From Polietes domitor (taxonomy: Eukaryota; Arthropoda; Insecta; Diptera; Muscidae), in assembly GCA_947397865.1 (NCBI GenBank), contig OX377620.1, forward strand, positions 54,539,092-54,603,091: DNA of 64,000 bases, in the 5' to 3' direction. Positions 1 to 11,191 of the stretch are shown here, one piece after another (within the stretch, counting starts at the first letter, position 1; the number at the start of each line of letters is the position of its first letter). The translations under genes and the position numbers were made by a program. Under the pieces are notes generated by a model. That model was not told where the DNA came from, made no database searches, and saw only the letters and a list, made by a program, of their open reading frames with translations.

Positions 1-766
1 TACTTTTTTGGGTTTAAATGGAAAAAGGGGATACAAATAGTACCAACCAAATGATCGCATCTAGAGTCATGCAATTCGGAGTATACATTCCTCTGACTTC
101 GTAGACACGAAAAATAAACGGATTTTTCGAAATTTGTACTTTGAAGGGATACAATGGTACAGAGGGATAAAAAAGTACCAACTAAACGACTACACCTAGA
201 ATGATGAAATTCTAATTGCGTAGTAACGTCAAGGGGGTAAAAATGGTTCCCACCCAAATGGGCGCAGCTGGAATCATGGAATTCGGTGTATACATTCCTC
301 TGACTGCATAGACACGCAAAATAAAAAGTTTTTTCCAAATTCGTACACTTTCTTTTACGCCAAAAATTGGTTGAATCATGAAGTTAGGTTATTTTGCACT
401 ATGTACGTCTGATAATGGATTTTCAAAATTTGTACTTTTGGAATTAAAATAGAATGGAAATACAACCAACTGTAGCACCCACTATCTACCAATATTTGTG
501 GTATTTAAGCCTTTTGAAAATATAAATATATATGAATATTTATTTTTTGATTTGAAATAAATAATGGTTTGAAATAATTAAAATATTATATTTATTTATA
601 AAATTAATTTTTCAATATTTGTATTTGTTTTGGTTTGGCTATATTAAAAAAATTATATTTCCTGTAATATTACTGCGCTTCTACGAAAACCAACAACCTC
701 TGTGGATCCATGGTGGATGGTATATAAAGTTCGGTCCGGCCAAACTTAACGCCGTTTCTACTTGTT
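1..766 (+). mobile_element. HINE-A element, 3' part, cut by the window start
   Basis: The sequence starts inside the internal repeats (units built on GTACCAACCAAATGACCGC and ATTCGGAGTATACATTCC), runs through the single-copy segment with CACCCACTATCTACCAATAT near 480, and ends with GGTGGATGGTATATAAAG, a GC-rich hairpin and CTACTTGTT. The same order recurs at 24.3-25.5, 28.7-29.8 and 48.0-49.2 kb. The layout (5' TATACCCT block, internal tandem units, 3' hairpin, T-rich end) matches what is known of INE-1/DINE-1-like, Helentron-associated non-autonomous elements. The family assignment is an inference from structure. No coding capacity is seen. Confidence 0.7.
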
Positions 767-878
767 GGACCTGAACAAGACCATATACACATACAACTAG
801 TCATAGTATGTAGAAAAACTGTGTACTCAGTTTTTCATTCGATGATCTTTTCTACTTCTTACAGGATCAATGAATTTA

Positions 879-1036
879 AATAATTTATTTTCGTACTTTT
901 GCGAAATGAAAGAGAAGAATATCTGCTAAAAATGTATATAGAGGACTGATATTTAAAGTATTTTCAACAGATATTCTTTTCATTCATTTGATACCCACAT
1001 CGCCTTTCTACCATAAAAGTACGAAAATAAATTATT
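879..1036. mobile_element. FB2 fold-back/MITE-like hairpin, 158 bp
   Basis: The outer 22 bases at 879-900 (reading AATAATTTATTTTCGTAC...) are exactly inverted at 1015-1036. The inner parts also pair imperfectly: GAAGAATATCTGCTAAAAAT near 914 against TTTTCAACAGATATTCTTTT near 961. The whole segment can fold into one hairpin. Related arms lie at 4010-4530, 30555-30847 and 32806-32950. No protein is encoded. A superfamily cannot be given because no clear target duplication is visible. Confidence 0.65.
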
Positions 1037-3399
1037 AAGACATATATATCCTTTGACACTAAAAGTCATCTAAAAATCAGAAAAGATCACCAAATGGAAA
1101 ACTGGGGTATTCGATATAAGATATCTAAAATTTTCTCATTTTTCATTGGTAGATTTTGGTTTGGTATCCTTCTTTCCACAATGTAGATGGCCCAATTACC
1201 ACTTATAATCAGTTTTAAATATTCTACTCTGATCTTCGCATCATGATGTTCACATGAGGATTATTGCCTAACGCTGCTTTTTGATGAGGATTATAAGAGT
1301 CCCTTATAATTAAAAAACTTCTAATTTAAGTTCTAAATTAGTTTAGTTAGATATTTTCTATTGATATGAATTTGTAAACATTCTGCATTTTACTTCTTGT
1401 TTTCGAACCAACTTTGGTCCCTTCAAATTCCGTTCCATTTTTTTGTAAAAGTATTTCAATTGAAAGCTCCTTTTCAAACCACTGTGATTTGGCAGCGGCA
1501 AAGGTATGTTGTGAGGCCAAACCATCAGTAGCTGTAGCAACAGCAGCTGTGGTAGCAGCTCGTAAACGTTTAGTTTAAGTCCACGCTAGACTGCCATTGA
1601 AAAGGAGACTCCATTTCTTTAATGAACGTCATTGCGAGAGGAATGCCGGGATGGATATTGAAGCACTTTGTGTTTGTTCTCTTTGTTTAGATTGTTACAT
1701 TAATGTTAATTTTAATGTATACATATACATATGTATGTATGTGGTATGTATTGGTATGCATGAATATGTATAAATATATGCATTCATGGATATTAGGATG
1801 GAAGAACTGAATGCAAGCCAATATATTTGAGAAAAATATTTTAAAACTTTTCACGGCGACATTTTTTGACAACATTTTTTGACTAGGAATGTTTTATATC
1901 TAGAAGAATTTACAAAAATTTAAAAAGGATTCGATTTTTTGCGAATATTTTTTTAAATTAGTTGTATAAACTAAAATATCATTTGAATTGATTAATATAA
2001 AAATTGAAGATGCCAAAAGACTCGGAAATAATTAGCTTTATAATGAGGTCGATATATTTTTAATAGATATCACCATTTGTAGTTTTCTGTGTTTTTACTT
2101 TTCGGAGAATACTAATAACAACACTGAGGAACAAAATAAAACTTTTTTGGAAAATAACACGGTTCTGACAGCGGATTCTGATACGGGGGCAAAAAAGAAT
2201 ATACGTGTATCAGAGTTTTGAAAGTTTGGTGGTCATTTAAGAGGCGAGTGAATATTTCTCCCTTTGCACATTTTTATGATGAATCGACATAGGAAACCTT
2301 GTCACCCTTACACTTTAAGTATAGCTTGTGTTTAGTAATATTACTTAAAACACTACGAGGAACATTTTTGTGAAACATTTTAACATTTGAGGAGCCAATA
2401 AATGCCGGAAAAAAGTCAAATCCAAAAATTCCAAAAGTGAATTTTAATTTCGTACTTGTTCCGATTGTTGTCTAAACTATGCCAGAGAACTGAATTTTGA
2501 ATTGAATTGAAGAAAGCTGTAGATATAATATATACAAGTATATGCTCGATCAGAATTTGTCGTTGTCAGAACCTTGTTTTTTGTGTTTCACAATGTAATA
2601 AGAACTTCATCTATCATCTGGAACAACGAATGTACTAAATAATTAATGTTGCAAAACACCCTAATGTATTTGTCTAAACCCACACATTTATAAGAACGTT
2701 TTTGTATAGTCAGTAGAACGTTTCTGGTAGAAGTGAAACAGGTACGAACAGTAGTTCGAGAAAATACTTTTCAACATTCTATTTCTGAGTTGTATGCGAA
2801 AAGTTAGCTCTAATTCCAATTCGTAAATTTAGGTTATAAATTTGCTCAGTGAAGTTGCAGATATTATCAATTGAAATTAGAGCTTGTATGAATGGTCGGT
2901 ATCCTTCCTAATGTAGTTCTGGTCAATACTCTGACAATCTATTTGTACAACTATAAAGATTATTTAATTATTATTATGTCTACAGATCCTTACAGACTAA
3001 AACAATTCTATTATAAATAGAATTGTGAAATCGGGGTTTCCTTGTCAGCAGGAATTTTCTTGTTTTTTTGGAAATTGCAGTGTCTATAACTATAACACAT
3101 AAAATTAAAAGATTTTTTCCTAAGACACGTATAAAATATTTTCCAAAGAAGAACATTTCCTGAGATATTAAGAAAAATTAGTGAAAATTTTGCCGACCAG
3201 TTTGAATCAGTTGTAAATGTCGGAAAACTACAATTGAGGAATTCCATGTAAAACTAACCAGAAATTTTCGATGGTTTGCCGATACTGATCAAATTATTGG
3301 GAAGTTTATGGTACTGCAAGATATTATGTTAGACAATTATCTTTAGAAAAATATTGAAAACTGTGGTAACCCTGCAACGTTGATGTTTTAGATATTTTA
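1037..3399. other. AT-rich stretch with no recognised gene
   Basis: Only short open frames (60-78 codons) occur, with no recognisable domain. A simple TATG/ATAC-rich patch lies at about 1715-1790. I see no repeat shared with the rest of the window and no RNA gene. It is probably unique intergenic or intronic DNA. Confidence 0.4.
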
Positions 3400-3591
3400 C
3401 AGCGGATTTTTATGCAAATTCCATTTTTAATACTCAAGTATATAAAATATGCATATTGCTATGCAAGATATACTGGCATAAAATTGGTTATGTCGGTTTA
3501 TTAAAATGTTTTATAAGTAAAATCATTTGTGTGAAGACGGCATTCAAAAATAACCATCCGTCAAAATACGATTTTGCATAAAAATCCGCTG
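3400..3591. mobile_element. 192-bp MITE with 19-20 bp terminal inverted repeats
   Basis: CAGCGGATTTTTATGCAAA at 3400-3418 is exactly inverted at 3573-3591. The interior is AT-rich and non-coding. Left flank ATTTTA and right flank TCTAGT give no clean duplication, so the superfamily is open. The size and perfect ends fit a short non-autonomous DNA transposon. Confidence 0.65.
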
Positions 3592-4009
3592 TCTAGTTAT
3601 AACTTTTGTTCTGTAAAAGATATTGAGACAATTTTTCTTGTAGGAACATTGTCGGTTTATAGCGCAAAAAGATGAAATGAAAATTAAAAAATATTTATTT
3701 TAATATTTGTTTTGATTTATTATTTTTTCGATCTTTTCTCTGCAAATAGCTACATAGATTTTTGCGATAGTTTCTGAGGTATTGCAAACATGTAGAAGTA
3801 CTCTTGTCCTGTAACGTTTTCAGTTTTCAATACTCTTCAAAAAATTCAAACTCTTCAAAAAGTTTCAGTACGACCTTTGTATAGAATTTCTCAATTGTGT
3901 GTTGATATAGGATAGCAATTGGAAAATCAGTTAAAATTTCTGAGCCAATTTTCACCCCATTTTGAAATTTTTATATTTGTACAGAATAGAATAAACAAAT
4001 ATACATACT
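3592..4009. other. AT-rich spacer, nothing recognised
   Basis: No open frame of note, no shared repeat and no RNA-like structure was seen here. Confidence 0.35.
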
Positions 4010-4530
4010 CAATTCCATTGAGATTAGGACATTTTAAGAACGTCGTTGCGCTGTAACCAGATTATACAAGTCTGAAACTATATGCAAAATGGAATTAATT
4101 GGCGTTTTTAGATTTTCATTTCCTCGTGTTGTTGCCCTTTGAAAGGACTACAAAAATTCAATGGATAACATTTGTCAACAAATATTTTAATTACTTATTC
4201 GCTCCCTATGACATCGACAAAAATGTAAAATTAAAGAAGACAATATCTGCTAAAAATACTTTAAATTTCATACTTCTATCTTTATTAGTTTAGCATTAAC
4301 AATCAATTCAAGTTTGCACCCTTAGTTTATTACTTTATTCATATTTTACTTTTCAAGGGGGAACCATTTCCAGGGCTGCTAATGCTAAATTAATACAGAT
4401 AGTCGCATAAAATTTGAAGCATTTTTTAGAAGATATTCTCCTCTTTAATTTCACACGTACACCGGCACCGTAGGGTGCGAATAGAAATTCAAAAATTTTT
4501 TTTTGAAAAAAATGTATGTGTAAAAATGTA
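4010..4530. mobile_element. FB2 fold-back element, large form
   Basis: Two imperfect inverted arms flank a spacer of about 70 bp (4306-4376). The left arm at about 4030-4306 contains CAATATCTGCTAAAAATACT and TTAGTTTAGCATTAAC. The right arm from about 4376 contains the inverse, GCTAATGCTAAATTAATAC and AGAAGATATTCTCCTC. Further out, TTATTCGCTCCCTATGAC pairs with CACCGTAGGGTGCGAATAG. A single arm of the same family lies at 30555-30847, where AAACGCCAATTAACTC is the inverse of GAATTAATTGGCGTTT near 4091. A 64-codon open frame at 4099-4293 lies in the left arm and looks accidental. Boundaries are approximate. Confidence 0.55.
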
Positions 4531-5330
4531 TGAATGTAAATGTATTGAGCCAGCTAAATAATAAAAAAACAAAAATTAAAAAAATCATTATTTTTAAAAA
4601 TTCTCATATGTTTTGAAAAATCCAAATTGCCTTCATCATTATCCAGTTAAAATTTTCAAAGCATACTTTCGAAGGCTCAATTACGTTGACAAATTCAAGT
4701 AAAATTTAAAAATTAAGAAAATTGGTATTTGCTTGGCAGCCAATATTCAATTTAATTTTATTTCTTGTTTGATTGCATTTAGTACATTCGTAGTAAAATT
4801 AGTTAAGTAAAATTGAGTTTTAGTTACTGATTTCAATTATAAATGTTCTTAAATTGAGTACATTTTTTAGACACAATTATATTTAGTTGGCTACTATAAA
4901 ATAATAAGTATTTAAATACAAGATAATTTTTCTTTTAAAAGAGTTTATATTTTCCGACAATTAATTAATGTGGTAAAACTTATTAAATGAAACACACAGT
5001 CGGCGAAAGGATAATTAGGTTGAGCCTTTCTACTCGCTCCATATTTCTTCGTCCCAAACTAGCATTGGACAAAAATAGAAGGAATTGTCAGAATACAATG
5101 AGTCTTCATTTCTAAATGGAATATGATCAAAAGTATTATGGGTTTTTATATAGCATTTACGGGTTTCTTGTAATTCATTTTTAGAAAATTTTCAGAAAAT
5201 TTATGCGAAAATTAGTTTTAGGAATATATGGAAATATCTTTAGTCGGCAATATTTAAAGTAGCTTTAAATTAACTAAGTAAAAACAAAATCATATTTAAA
5301 TAATAAACAATGCAATTTTGGACACTTTGT
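4531..5330. other. AT-rich stretch with no recognised gene
   Basis: Runs of A/T with no open frame above 60 codons and no repeat shared elsewhere in the window. Nothing else is supported. Confidence 0.35.
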
Positions 5331-6532
5331 TATACCCTCCACATAAGGATGGGGGTATGAACAGCTGCGGTCAAAAAAATAGCAGCGAAGAGATAAATGT
5401 TGACAAAGAAAAATATCAGTTTTACTTCTAAAATCCTAAAAATTTTAATACAGTGGTAGCAATAAAAAAATGATCACACAAATAAATATATGAAAATGTA
5501 TGCTAAGCTATGGTGCGCTGCTATTATTTTGACCGCAACTGTATATTCACTTTGTCAGTCCGTTTGTAACACCTTGAAATATTCGTCGAAGACTCCATAA
5601 AGGTCATATATTCTTGTTCGTGGTAAAATTCTAAGACGATCTGACCATGTCCGTCTGTCTGTCTGCCTGTTGAAAGGCGCAGAACGAAATGAGTTAGGAT
5701 TTCGGTTGGGATTGAAAGTGGGCGTAATCGGCCCAGAGGGAAAAATTTTCCCTAACAAGGGCTGAAAATACCCCCTAATATTTAGACTCTTTAATCATTT
5801 TGTTGAAATTTCTGCTTTATATGCTTTACTCGGCACCAACAAATAAATAAAAGTTTTAGGGTGTGGAATGGGACAAAAAGGGATAATAAATATACCATTG
5901 GTACGAAAACAGCTAGAAACATGAAATTTGTAATGTACATCCAAATTACGTACATACGTAAAACAGAGAGATTTTTCAAAAATTCGCACTTTTAAGGAAT
6001 ATAATTGGAAAAAAGAGAGAAAAATTGTACCAACCAAACCGCTGGAGTTGAAATCATGAAATTTGGTGTATAAATTCACCTGATTGTGAAGATGCGAAAC
6101 AAAAAGAATTTTTTTTGAAATTTTTACTTTTAGGAGGAAAATGGGTCGCATGGGGAATTATGAAATTCGGTGTATACATTTCTTTGACAGCGTAGACGCG
6201 AAAAATAAAAAGATATTTCGATATTCGTAAATTCAGGATCTAAATGGGATAAAATTTGGCACCAATCAAGCGAATTATGATATTCAGTATTTGTACTCGT
6301 CTGACTGCGTAGACGTGGAAAATAAGAGGTACGGGTTTTTTCTAAATTCGTACTTCTAGTGTCAAAATGAGAAAAGAGTGGAGCTGGTACCAAACGGCAA
6401 ACGGTTGTAGCTAAAATCATGAAATTAGGTGTGCACTTCTATGCAATGCCCCTAATCTACCGTGGAATGCACTTCGTCGTGGAGGGTATATAAGATTCGG
6501 CACCAACGAACTTAACACCTTCTTACTTGTTT
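5331..6532 (+). mobile_element. HINE-A element, full-length type, with a nested insertion
   Basis: It begins TATACCCTCCACATAAGGAT, with GGGGGTAT completing a short inverted pair, and resumes after a nested 180-bp insertion with CCGTTTGTAACACCTTGAAA. It then has the GTCCGTCTGTCTGTCTG block, the segment TTGGGATTGAAAGTGGGCG, several internal GTACCAACCAAA units, and the 3' end GGAGGGTATATAAG followed by TTCTTACTTGTTT. Open frames on the reverse strand at 5791-6420 are shadows of the tandem units. Confidence 0.75.
5362..5541. mobile_element. 180-bp TIR element nested in HINE-A
   Basis: The ends CAGCTGCGGTCAAAAAAATA (from 5362) and, inverted, CAGTTGCGGTCAAAATAATA (ending 5541) match over 26 positions with two differences. 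The element splits the HINE-A 5' block: other copies run directly from GGGGGTAT into ACTTTGTCATTCCG. The TA-rich flanks and CAGT-type ends suggest a Tc1/mariner-derived MITE, but the flanking duplication is not clean. Confidence 0.7.
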
Positions 6533-6689
6533 AAATTAGAATAAAAAAGAATCGGAGACGATTTTATTGTAAAAAAATCGCCGAATTTTATTTTTTTTTT
6601 CTTGGCCATCAAAAATTATGAATTTATCAAATATTCAGCTTTAAATTTTAACTATATATGAATGAATTAAAAATATAAATAAATATAAA

Positions 6690-7010
6690 TATCTTTAAGA
6701 TTTAGATAAAAATCAAAATTCGTACTACTCCTCAGCTATTCTGATAACATTGAATACTCAATTCCTCCTAAAAATTTATTTTTGAACAATATTTTCCTTC
6801 AACTACTACAACAGAACTACAAAATAAATTTATTTTACATAAAAATCGCCCATTCTCTGCTGCCCAAAAAACTATGTCTACGAAAAAATCTTCGCGAATT
6901 TTTCTTTTTACAAAAAAAAAAAATAAATTCGATGATAATCACTTTTCTGATTTTTGTCCATAAAATGGAGCAGTGTGGGCCTGTTCTTTTAAATTCCGTA
7001 TATATAAACA
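6690..7010 (+). repeat. Dispersed repeat DR1, copy 1
   Basis: It matches 44083-44420 in the same orientation: both share ACTCCTCAGCT, AATATTTTCCTTCAACTACT, CGCCCATTCTCTG and CTGATTTTTGTC in order. No ends can be defined and no protein is recognised; the 87-codon frame at 6782-7045 is not shared intact. Both copies lie just downstream of a HINE 3' end. Confidence 0.55.
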
Positions 7011-9267
7011 CACGAATCTCTGAATCTCAATTCACAAATTTTTAATAATGATGACTTATTTGATTATGTTCAAAATTGATTGATAATAAAGTATTCGATC
7101 ACGTATTGTTTATTTTCTCGTGATGTTCAAAAGGTTGTTCGTACCACTGTTCCATTTGAAGGAATCATGAATGTTGCAGGAGAACATAGGACTTTATGTA
7201 TGCTACTACTGCTACTACTCCATACAAAATTAGGTAAGTCTATCGCAGTGTGCGCATGCTGTTCCGTATATTGTTCTATATATTCGAGTAGGTAGCATGT
7301 TGATGTTATCAGAGAAAAACGATTGTTGTCTTTTTCTGATACTCCGGAAACACTTTAAAAATCGAGCTTAGTGCAAAATACATATTTTTGAAATTGATTT
7401 CTATGAATATTATTATAATATCTGATAACTTATATCATTGACAAATAATGGACGTCTATGAATCACACTCCATCTTCATCAAAATCTGATGTCTGGTTAT
7501 TTAACGTTAATTGTGGTAATATCTTGAAAATTAATAGTGATACCAGCATGAAACTTACAAAGTGTCTGCACAGGAAATATTTTTAAGGGAAATATTAAAA
7601 CATTCCAATATTTTCGGCATGAAAAGATTCCTAAATTTGGTGCGATGTCTCTTCTGTCTATATTTTCAAAACTAAATTTCAATATTGAAATAATATATTT
7701 TTTATTTCCATTTTTTGTTAAAATTTAATAATTTCAAAAATAATGTTCCAAATAATTTAATTTCGAAAATGTAGTATACTAAACATAAGACCAATTATAA
7801 GTACATTTTAATCTTGATTTTCGTGGAATTCCTCCATTTTAAGTATTGAAAATTGAAAATAGATTTTTTATAATTTATAAGTCTGTGCGACCCACTCTAG
7901 GTTACATATGTAATACATTTGTAATGCACAATCTTCATATTAGCTTCACTGCTTTTCCCTCATCTCTTTCCCTCCTCACATCGCCCTTATTAACTCGAGT
8001 CTATCATTTCAATTTCCGTGTGAAATTTAAACTTACTCCCAGGAAAGAGTCAGTGTGTGTATGTTGCTTGGTACATGTTTAATACAATATTTACCTTCAG
8101 TGTCGACTGCTTAAAAACATATTAAAGTTAATTAAACTAAAATAAGCTTCAACTGTAAAAGTGCAAGTGCTCAGGGGGAGATCAACCAAACACACACACA
8201 CAATCTCTTCTACACATACACTGGGGAAAAATCGTTGAACCAATTAAAAGATTAATTGACACGAAATCAAAAAATAAAGGAGAAATTTGTTCATTGGAGA
8301 GATTAAATGGGATCAATTCGATTGATCTTTTATAAGTGTTACCTAAGTGTCTACAAGATTTTGAATGTTAAGAAATGGATAATTTTTTAATAGCACTACA
8401 CGGTATCAGTTTTTTGGCAGAGGTTGCGTGTATCCAGTAATTTGCCTAGAGCCAAGACAAATAAAAACCAATTCTCTTCATATTCCCTGCATCATGGTAA
8501 ATGATAACATACAACATCTACAGTAAACGAAGACTATAAACTTTGTGATTCCATGAGAACACGTGGTCGTTCCATGAACCATGAACTTTGTGCACCAAAA
8601 TTCGACAAGTATTCAAGAGTGTCCCACAACTTTCTGGCAGCTGGGTAAGCAGTACGATTTTCACATATTTTATGTTACAAGCTATATGGACATCCAGGGA
8701 ACTGCAAAACTAAAGAGTTTGCCTTATATTGCCTACAAGATCAACATTGCATAGATACCCCTATCGATGTGTAAGACAGACGGCACTGGTGCTGGCTAAC
8801 AGCATATAGGCAGAATTAGACACGTGTAGGGTTACGAAGATGGTCTGGCCGAATTATGACATTAAGAGGTATTCTGTCATCCTAAGAACAATTCGAACGA
8901 CTTTGGTGCGAGCACAAAGGTTGAGAATGATATTTACAACGAGTATTAGTGCTATGGCAAGACGACCTTCAGCTTTTTGTGAGGAATTTGGTAGATTAGT
9001 ACAGAGAAACATGACATAGGCTCTTCGGGAACCAATTACATACTGCATGATATGGATATTAGATACCTTATCAAATATACCCATCTTTCAGGCACGATAA
9101 AACAGGCCTTTCTAACAGCAATACTTGACGCTTCCTTGAAAATGAGCACCCACATAAACCAACCATAAATGTCGCAGAGATAAAAAAATTTGGAAAGTCT
9201 AAAGACTTTAAAGAATTTTGTAATAAAGTAAACTAAAAAACGCAACTTTTATGAGGTATAAATACAC
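7011..9267. other. Apparently unique stretch without a recognised gene
   Basis: It contains short open frames (up to 78 codons) without recognisable domains and a (CA)n tract near 8190-8203. No family repeats or RNA genes were recognised. Confidence 0.35.
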
Positions 9268-9366
9268 TATCCAAGGGCATTTTTGGAACAGAGTAGCGAC
9301 CATATAATTCTGAAATCAATTTCAATTAAATCAATTTTGTAGAATAAACTTATAGTCCAGCCTCAA
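9268..9366 (+). repeat. Dispersed repeat DR3, short fragment
   Basis: AGTAGCGACCATATAATTCT and ACTTATAGTCCAGC match the terminal part of DR3 at 39799-39915 and, inverted, at 59040-59120. It is truncated and lacks the CACTGT terminus. Confidence 0.45.
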
Positions 9367-9463
9367 AATAAATAGCGTTCGTCTTTGTGAAGATCGGGCT
9401 ATAATTGCGACCTGTAATTTGATTACAACAAAAGATGGACAGGCGGACGGACAGACAGACTGA
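9366..9463 (-). mobile_element. HINE-B 5' block fragment
   Basis: Read on the reverse strand it gives GTCTGTCTGTCCGTCCGCC, then TTGTAATC, then ACAGGTCGCAATT and GACGAACGCTATTTA. This is the order of the HINE-B 5' block at 16330-16450 and 42760-42875. Confidence 0.55.
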
Positions 9464-9640
9464 TGGCTGTAGCTGGAAATGCACCCACTATCACCCAATA
9501 TTTAGAGTTCTGAGCTTTTTTGAAGATTTCTGTCTTATATGAACTTTTTAAACTGACTTGAAGTATTAGTTCTATATAAACATAGTGGTAGCCTTGCCTT
9601 ATAAGCATGGTTTAAAATAATTAAAATTTTATATTTAATT
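9464..9640 (+). mobile_element. HINE-A 3' region, part 1 (interrupted)
   Basis: GCACCCACTATCACCCAATA and TTGCCTTATAAGCATGGTTT are the single-copy 3' segment of HINE-A (compare 49030-49090). The element stops at AATTAAAATTTTATATTTA and resumes at 10216 after an insertion. Confidence 0.6.
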
Positions 9641-10215
9641 TAATCTTGTATATTCTCCCGGTTCAAGGCCATTTTGCATCTATATTTTATAGAATGTAAA
9701 TTTATTTACAAATGACACACTACTACTATCATGATTTCCAACCAATCTAAAGTTTTCATTTAGTTTGCTTCGCAGCGACTTTTCAACATCAAACCCGGCC
9801 TCTTTAAGGAAATGATTCTCACGAACAAACAAGAAGCACAACTCACTTGCCGAGAAGCACTTTAATGCCACTTGCATTAATATCTAAAATAGGAAAAGTA
9901 GTCAGCTTTGGGCTAATTTAGAAAATATAACCGATTTTCAATGCTAGTCCTTAGGTCCTTGTTTAATTTCAATTTTTTACAGAACTCAGATTTTACCAGA
10001 TCAAAAGTTGTTGTTGGCCGATGGAATTTGATTCTGCACTGCTGTGTTTAACCGATTCCAACAGACATAAATAGTTCGTGTTAAGGGTCAGATGGCTTCG
10101 CAGCGACTTTTCAACAACATACCAGGTCTCTGTAGTTACAAATATTTTGGTCTGTAATCAATTGCAAAATGGTCTTGAGCCAGGAGATATTCCCAGTTCA
10201 AATCAAATATAAAAC
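9641..10215. mobile_element. FB1-containing composite insertion in HINE-A
   Basis: 9655-9880 is a degenerate FB1 arm (ATAGAATGTAAATTTATTTAC, TTCGCAGCGACTTTTCAACA, GCACAACTCACTTGCCGA). 9885-10065 is repeat DR2, also found at 38350-38510. 10092-10215 is again FB1 (TTCGCAGCGACTTTTCAACA, AATGGTCTTGAGCCAGGA). Both sides carry TAAAATTTTATATTTA, which could be a target duplication of about 16 bp or a coincidence in AT-rich DNA. The reverse-strand frame at 9680-9877 is a product of the FB1 arm, not a gene. Confidence 0.55.
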
Positions 10216-10399
10216 ATAAAAAACTAAAATTTTATATTTATTTATAAATCATTTTTCTATATTTTTATTCGTTTTGGCTATATTAAAAATAGCATTTTTC
10301 TGTAATGTTGCTGCACTTCTACGAAGGTCGACAGCCCAGTGGACTGCAATCCACGGTGGAGGGCTGAACGGTTCGGCTTATCTCCGTTGTTACTTGTTT
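10216..10399 (+). mobile_element. HINE-A 3' region, part 2 (terminus)
   Basis: It has the sequence TTCGTTTTGGCTATATT, then GCTGCACTTCTACGAAGG, GGACTGCAATCCACGGTGGA and a GTTACTTGTTTT end. This is the terminal part of HINE-A, completing the copy that breaks off at 9640. Confidence 0.65.
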
Positions 10400-10760
10400 T
10401 CACATAAAATTGATACATCGAAACAATCTACAAGACAATTTAACAAATTTAATGAATAATCAATCCCAAACAAAATCCAGATCCCCAACCCAATAAATAT
10501 ATCACCGTTTAGGAATAAAAAATCCACTGAAGCGACAACTCTGGCGCCCACATATATTCATCGCTTCTTTTACTGAACTTCCGGTTTGTTATGAGTGTAC
10601 TACTCATATGACATACCTGTTCAAAAAATCCGTTTGTTTTTGTGGTTTGTTCAGTATTCATCTCTGAACTCTTAACTCGACTTTCAAATAAGAGTCAATC
10701 ATTTCACACTTTCGAAAATGTTTCAACATTTTGACGCAGGCTTTTTCCCAAATATATCTA
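10400..10760. other. Spacer with no recognised gene
   Basis: A reverse-strand frame of 90 codons begins at 10930 and runs through here, but it crosses the inverted repeat of the adjacent mariner remnant and has no recognisable domain. Confidence 0.35.
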
Positions 10761-11189
10761 TAGGGTGGGTCATTTAATATTTTAAATTTGAACTTCCGAT
10801 TACGTTGACTGAGAAAAGTATAATAACATTCATTTTCAAGTTTATTTTTAACATTTGCAAAATGGGACTCTATACACTCGAACAAAATTGAGAAAAACTT
10901 AATTCCAATGTAGTGAGTCTTTAACGCCAACTGTAGGAAATTTACATGGACATTTTTCGAGAAGAGATCGTCCTTCCGTTCAGCTCATTTTCAACAATGC
11001 CTGTGTCTATGAGAGAAATGGCTATGTCAATAAGACAAATTGCCGCATATGAGGTTCGGAGAACCCACATGTAACTATTGAGAAGCCAATGCATCCGCAA
11101 CGAGTCACTGTAAATAAATCCCGTAATTTGAAAAAATAGTAAGTGCTTCTTGTATAGCCGATTCTAATTTAAAGTTTTGGCCCACCCTA
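10761..11189 (+). mobile_element. Deleted mariner-like element, 429 bp
   Basis: TAGGGTGGGTCA at 10761 and, inverted, TAGGGTGGGCCA ending at 11189 form terminal inverted repeats flanked by TA at 10759-10760 and 11190-11191, the target duplication of Tc1/mariner elements. The interior keeps one stretch of transposase (separate entry) and has lost most of the gene. Confidence 0.75.
11020..11113 (+). pseudogene. Mariner transposase fragment
   Basis: Translation gives GYVNKTNCRI, a TGA stop where related sequences have tryptophan, then GSENPHVTIEKPMHPQRVTV. This is the segment just after the first catalytic aspartate in mariner-family transposases; the match is by recognition of the NKxNCRIWG and HPxxVTVW blocks. 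The catalytic aspartates are absent. It lies inside the 10761-11189 element and cannot be functional. Confidence 0.7.
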
Positions 11190-11191
11190 TA

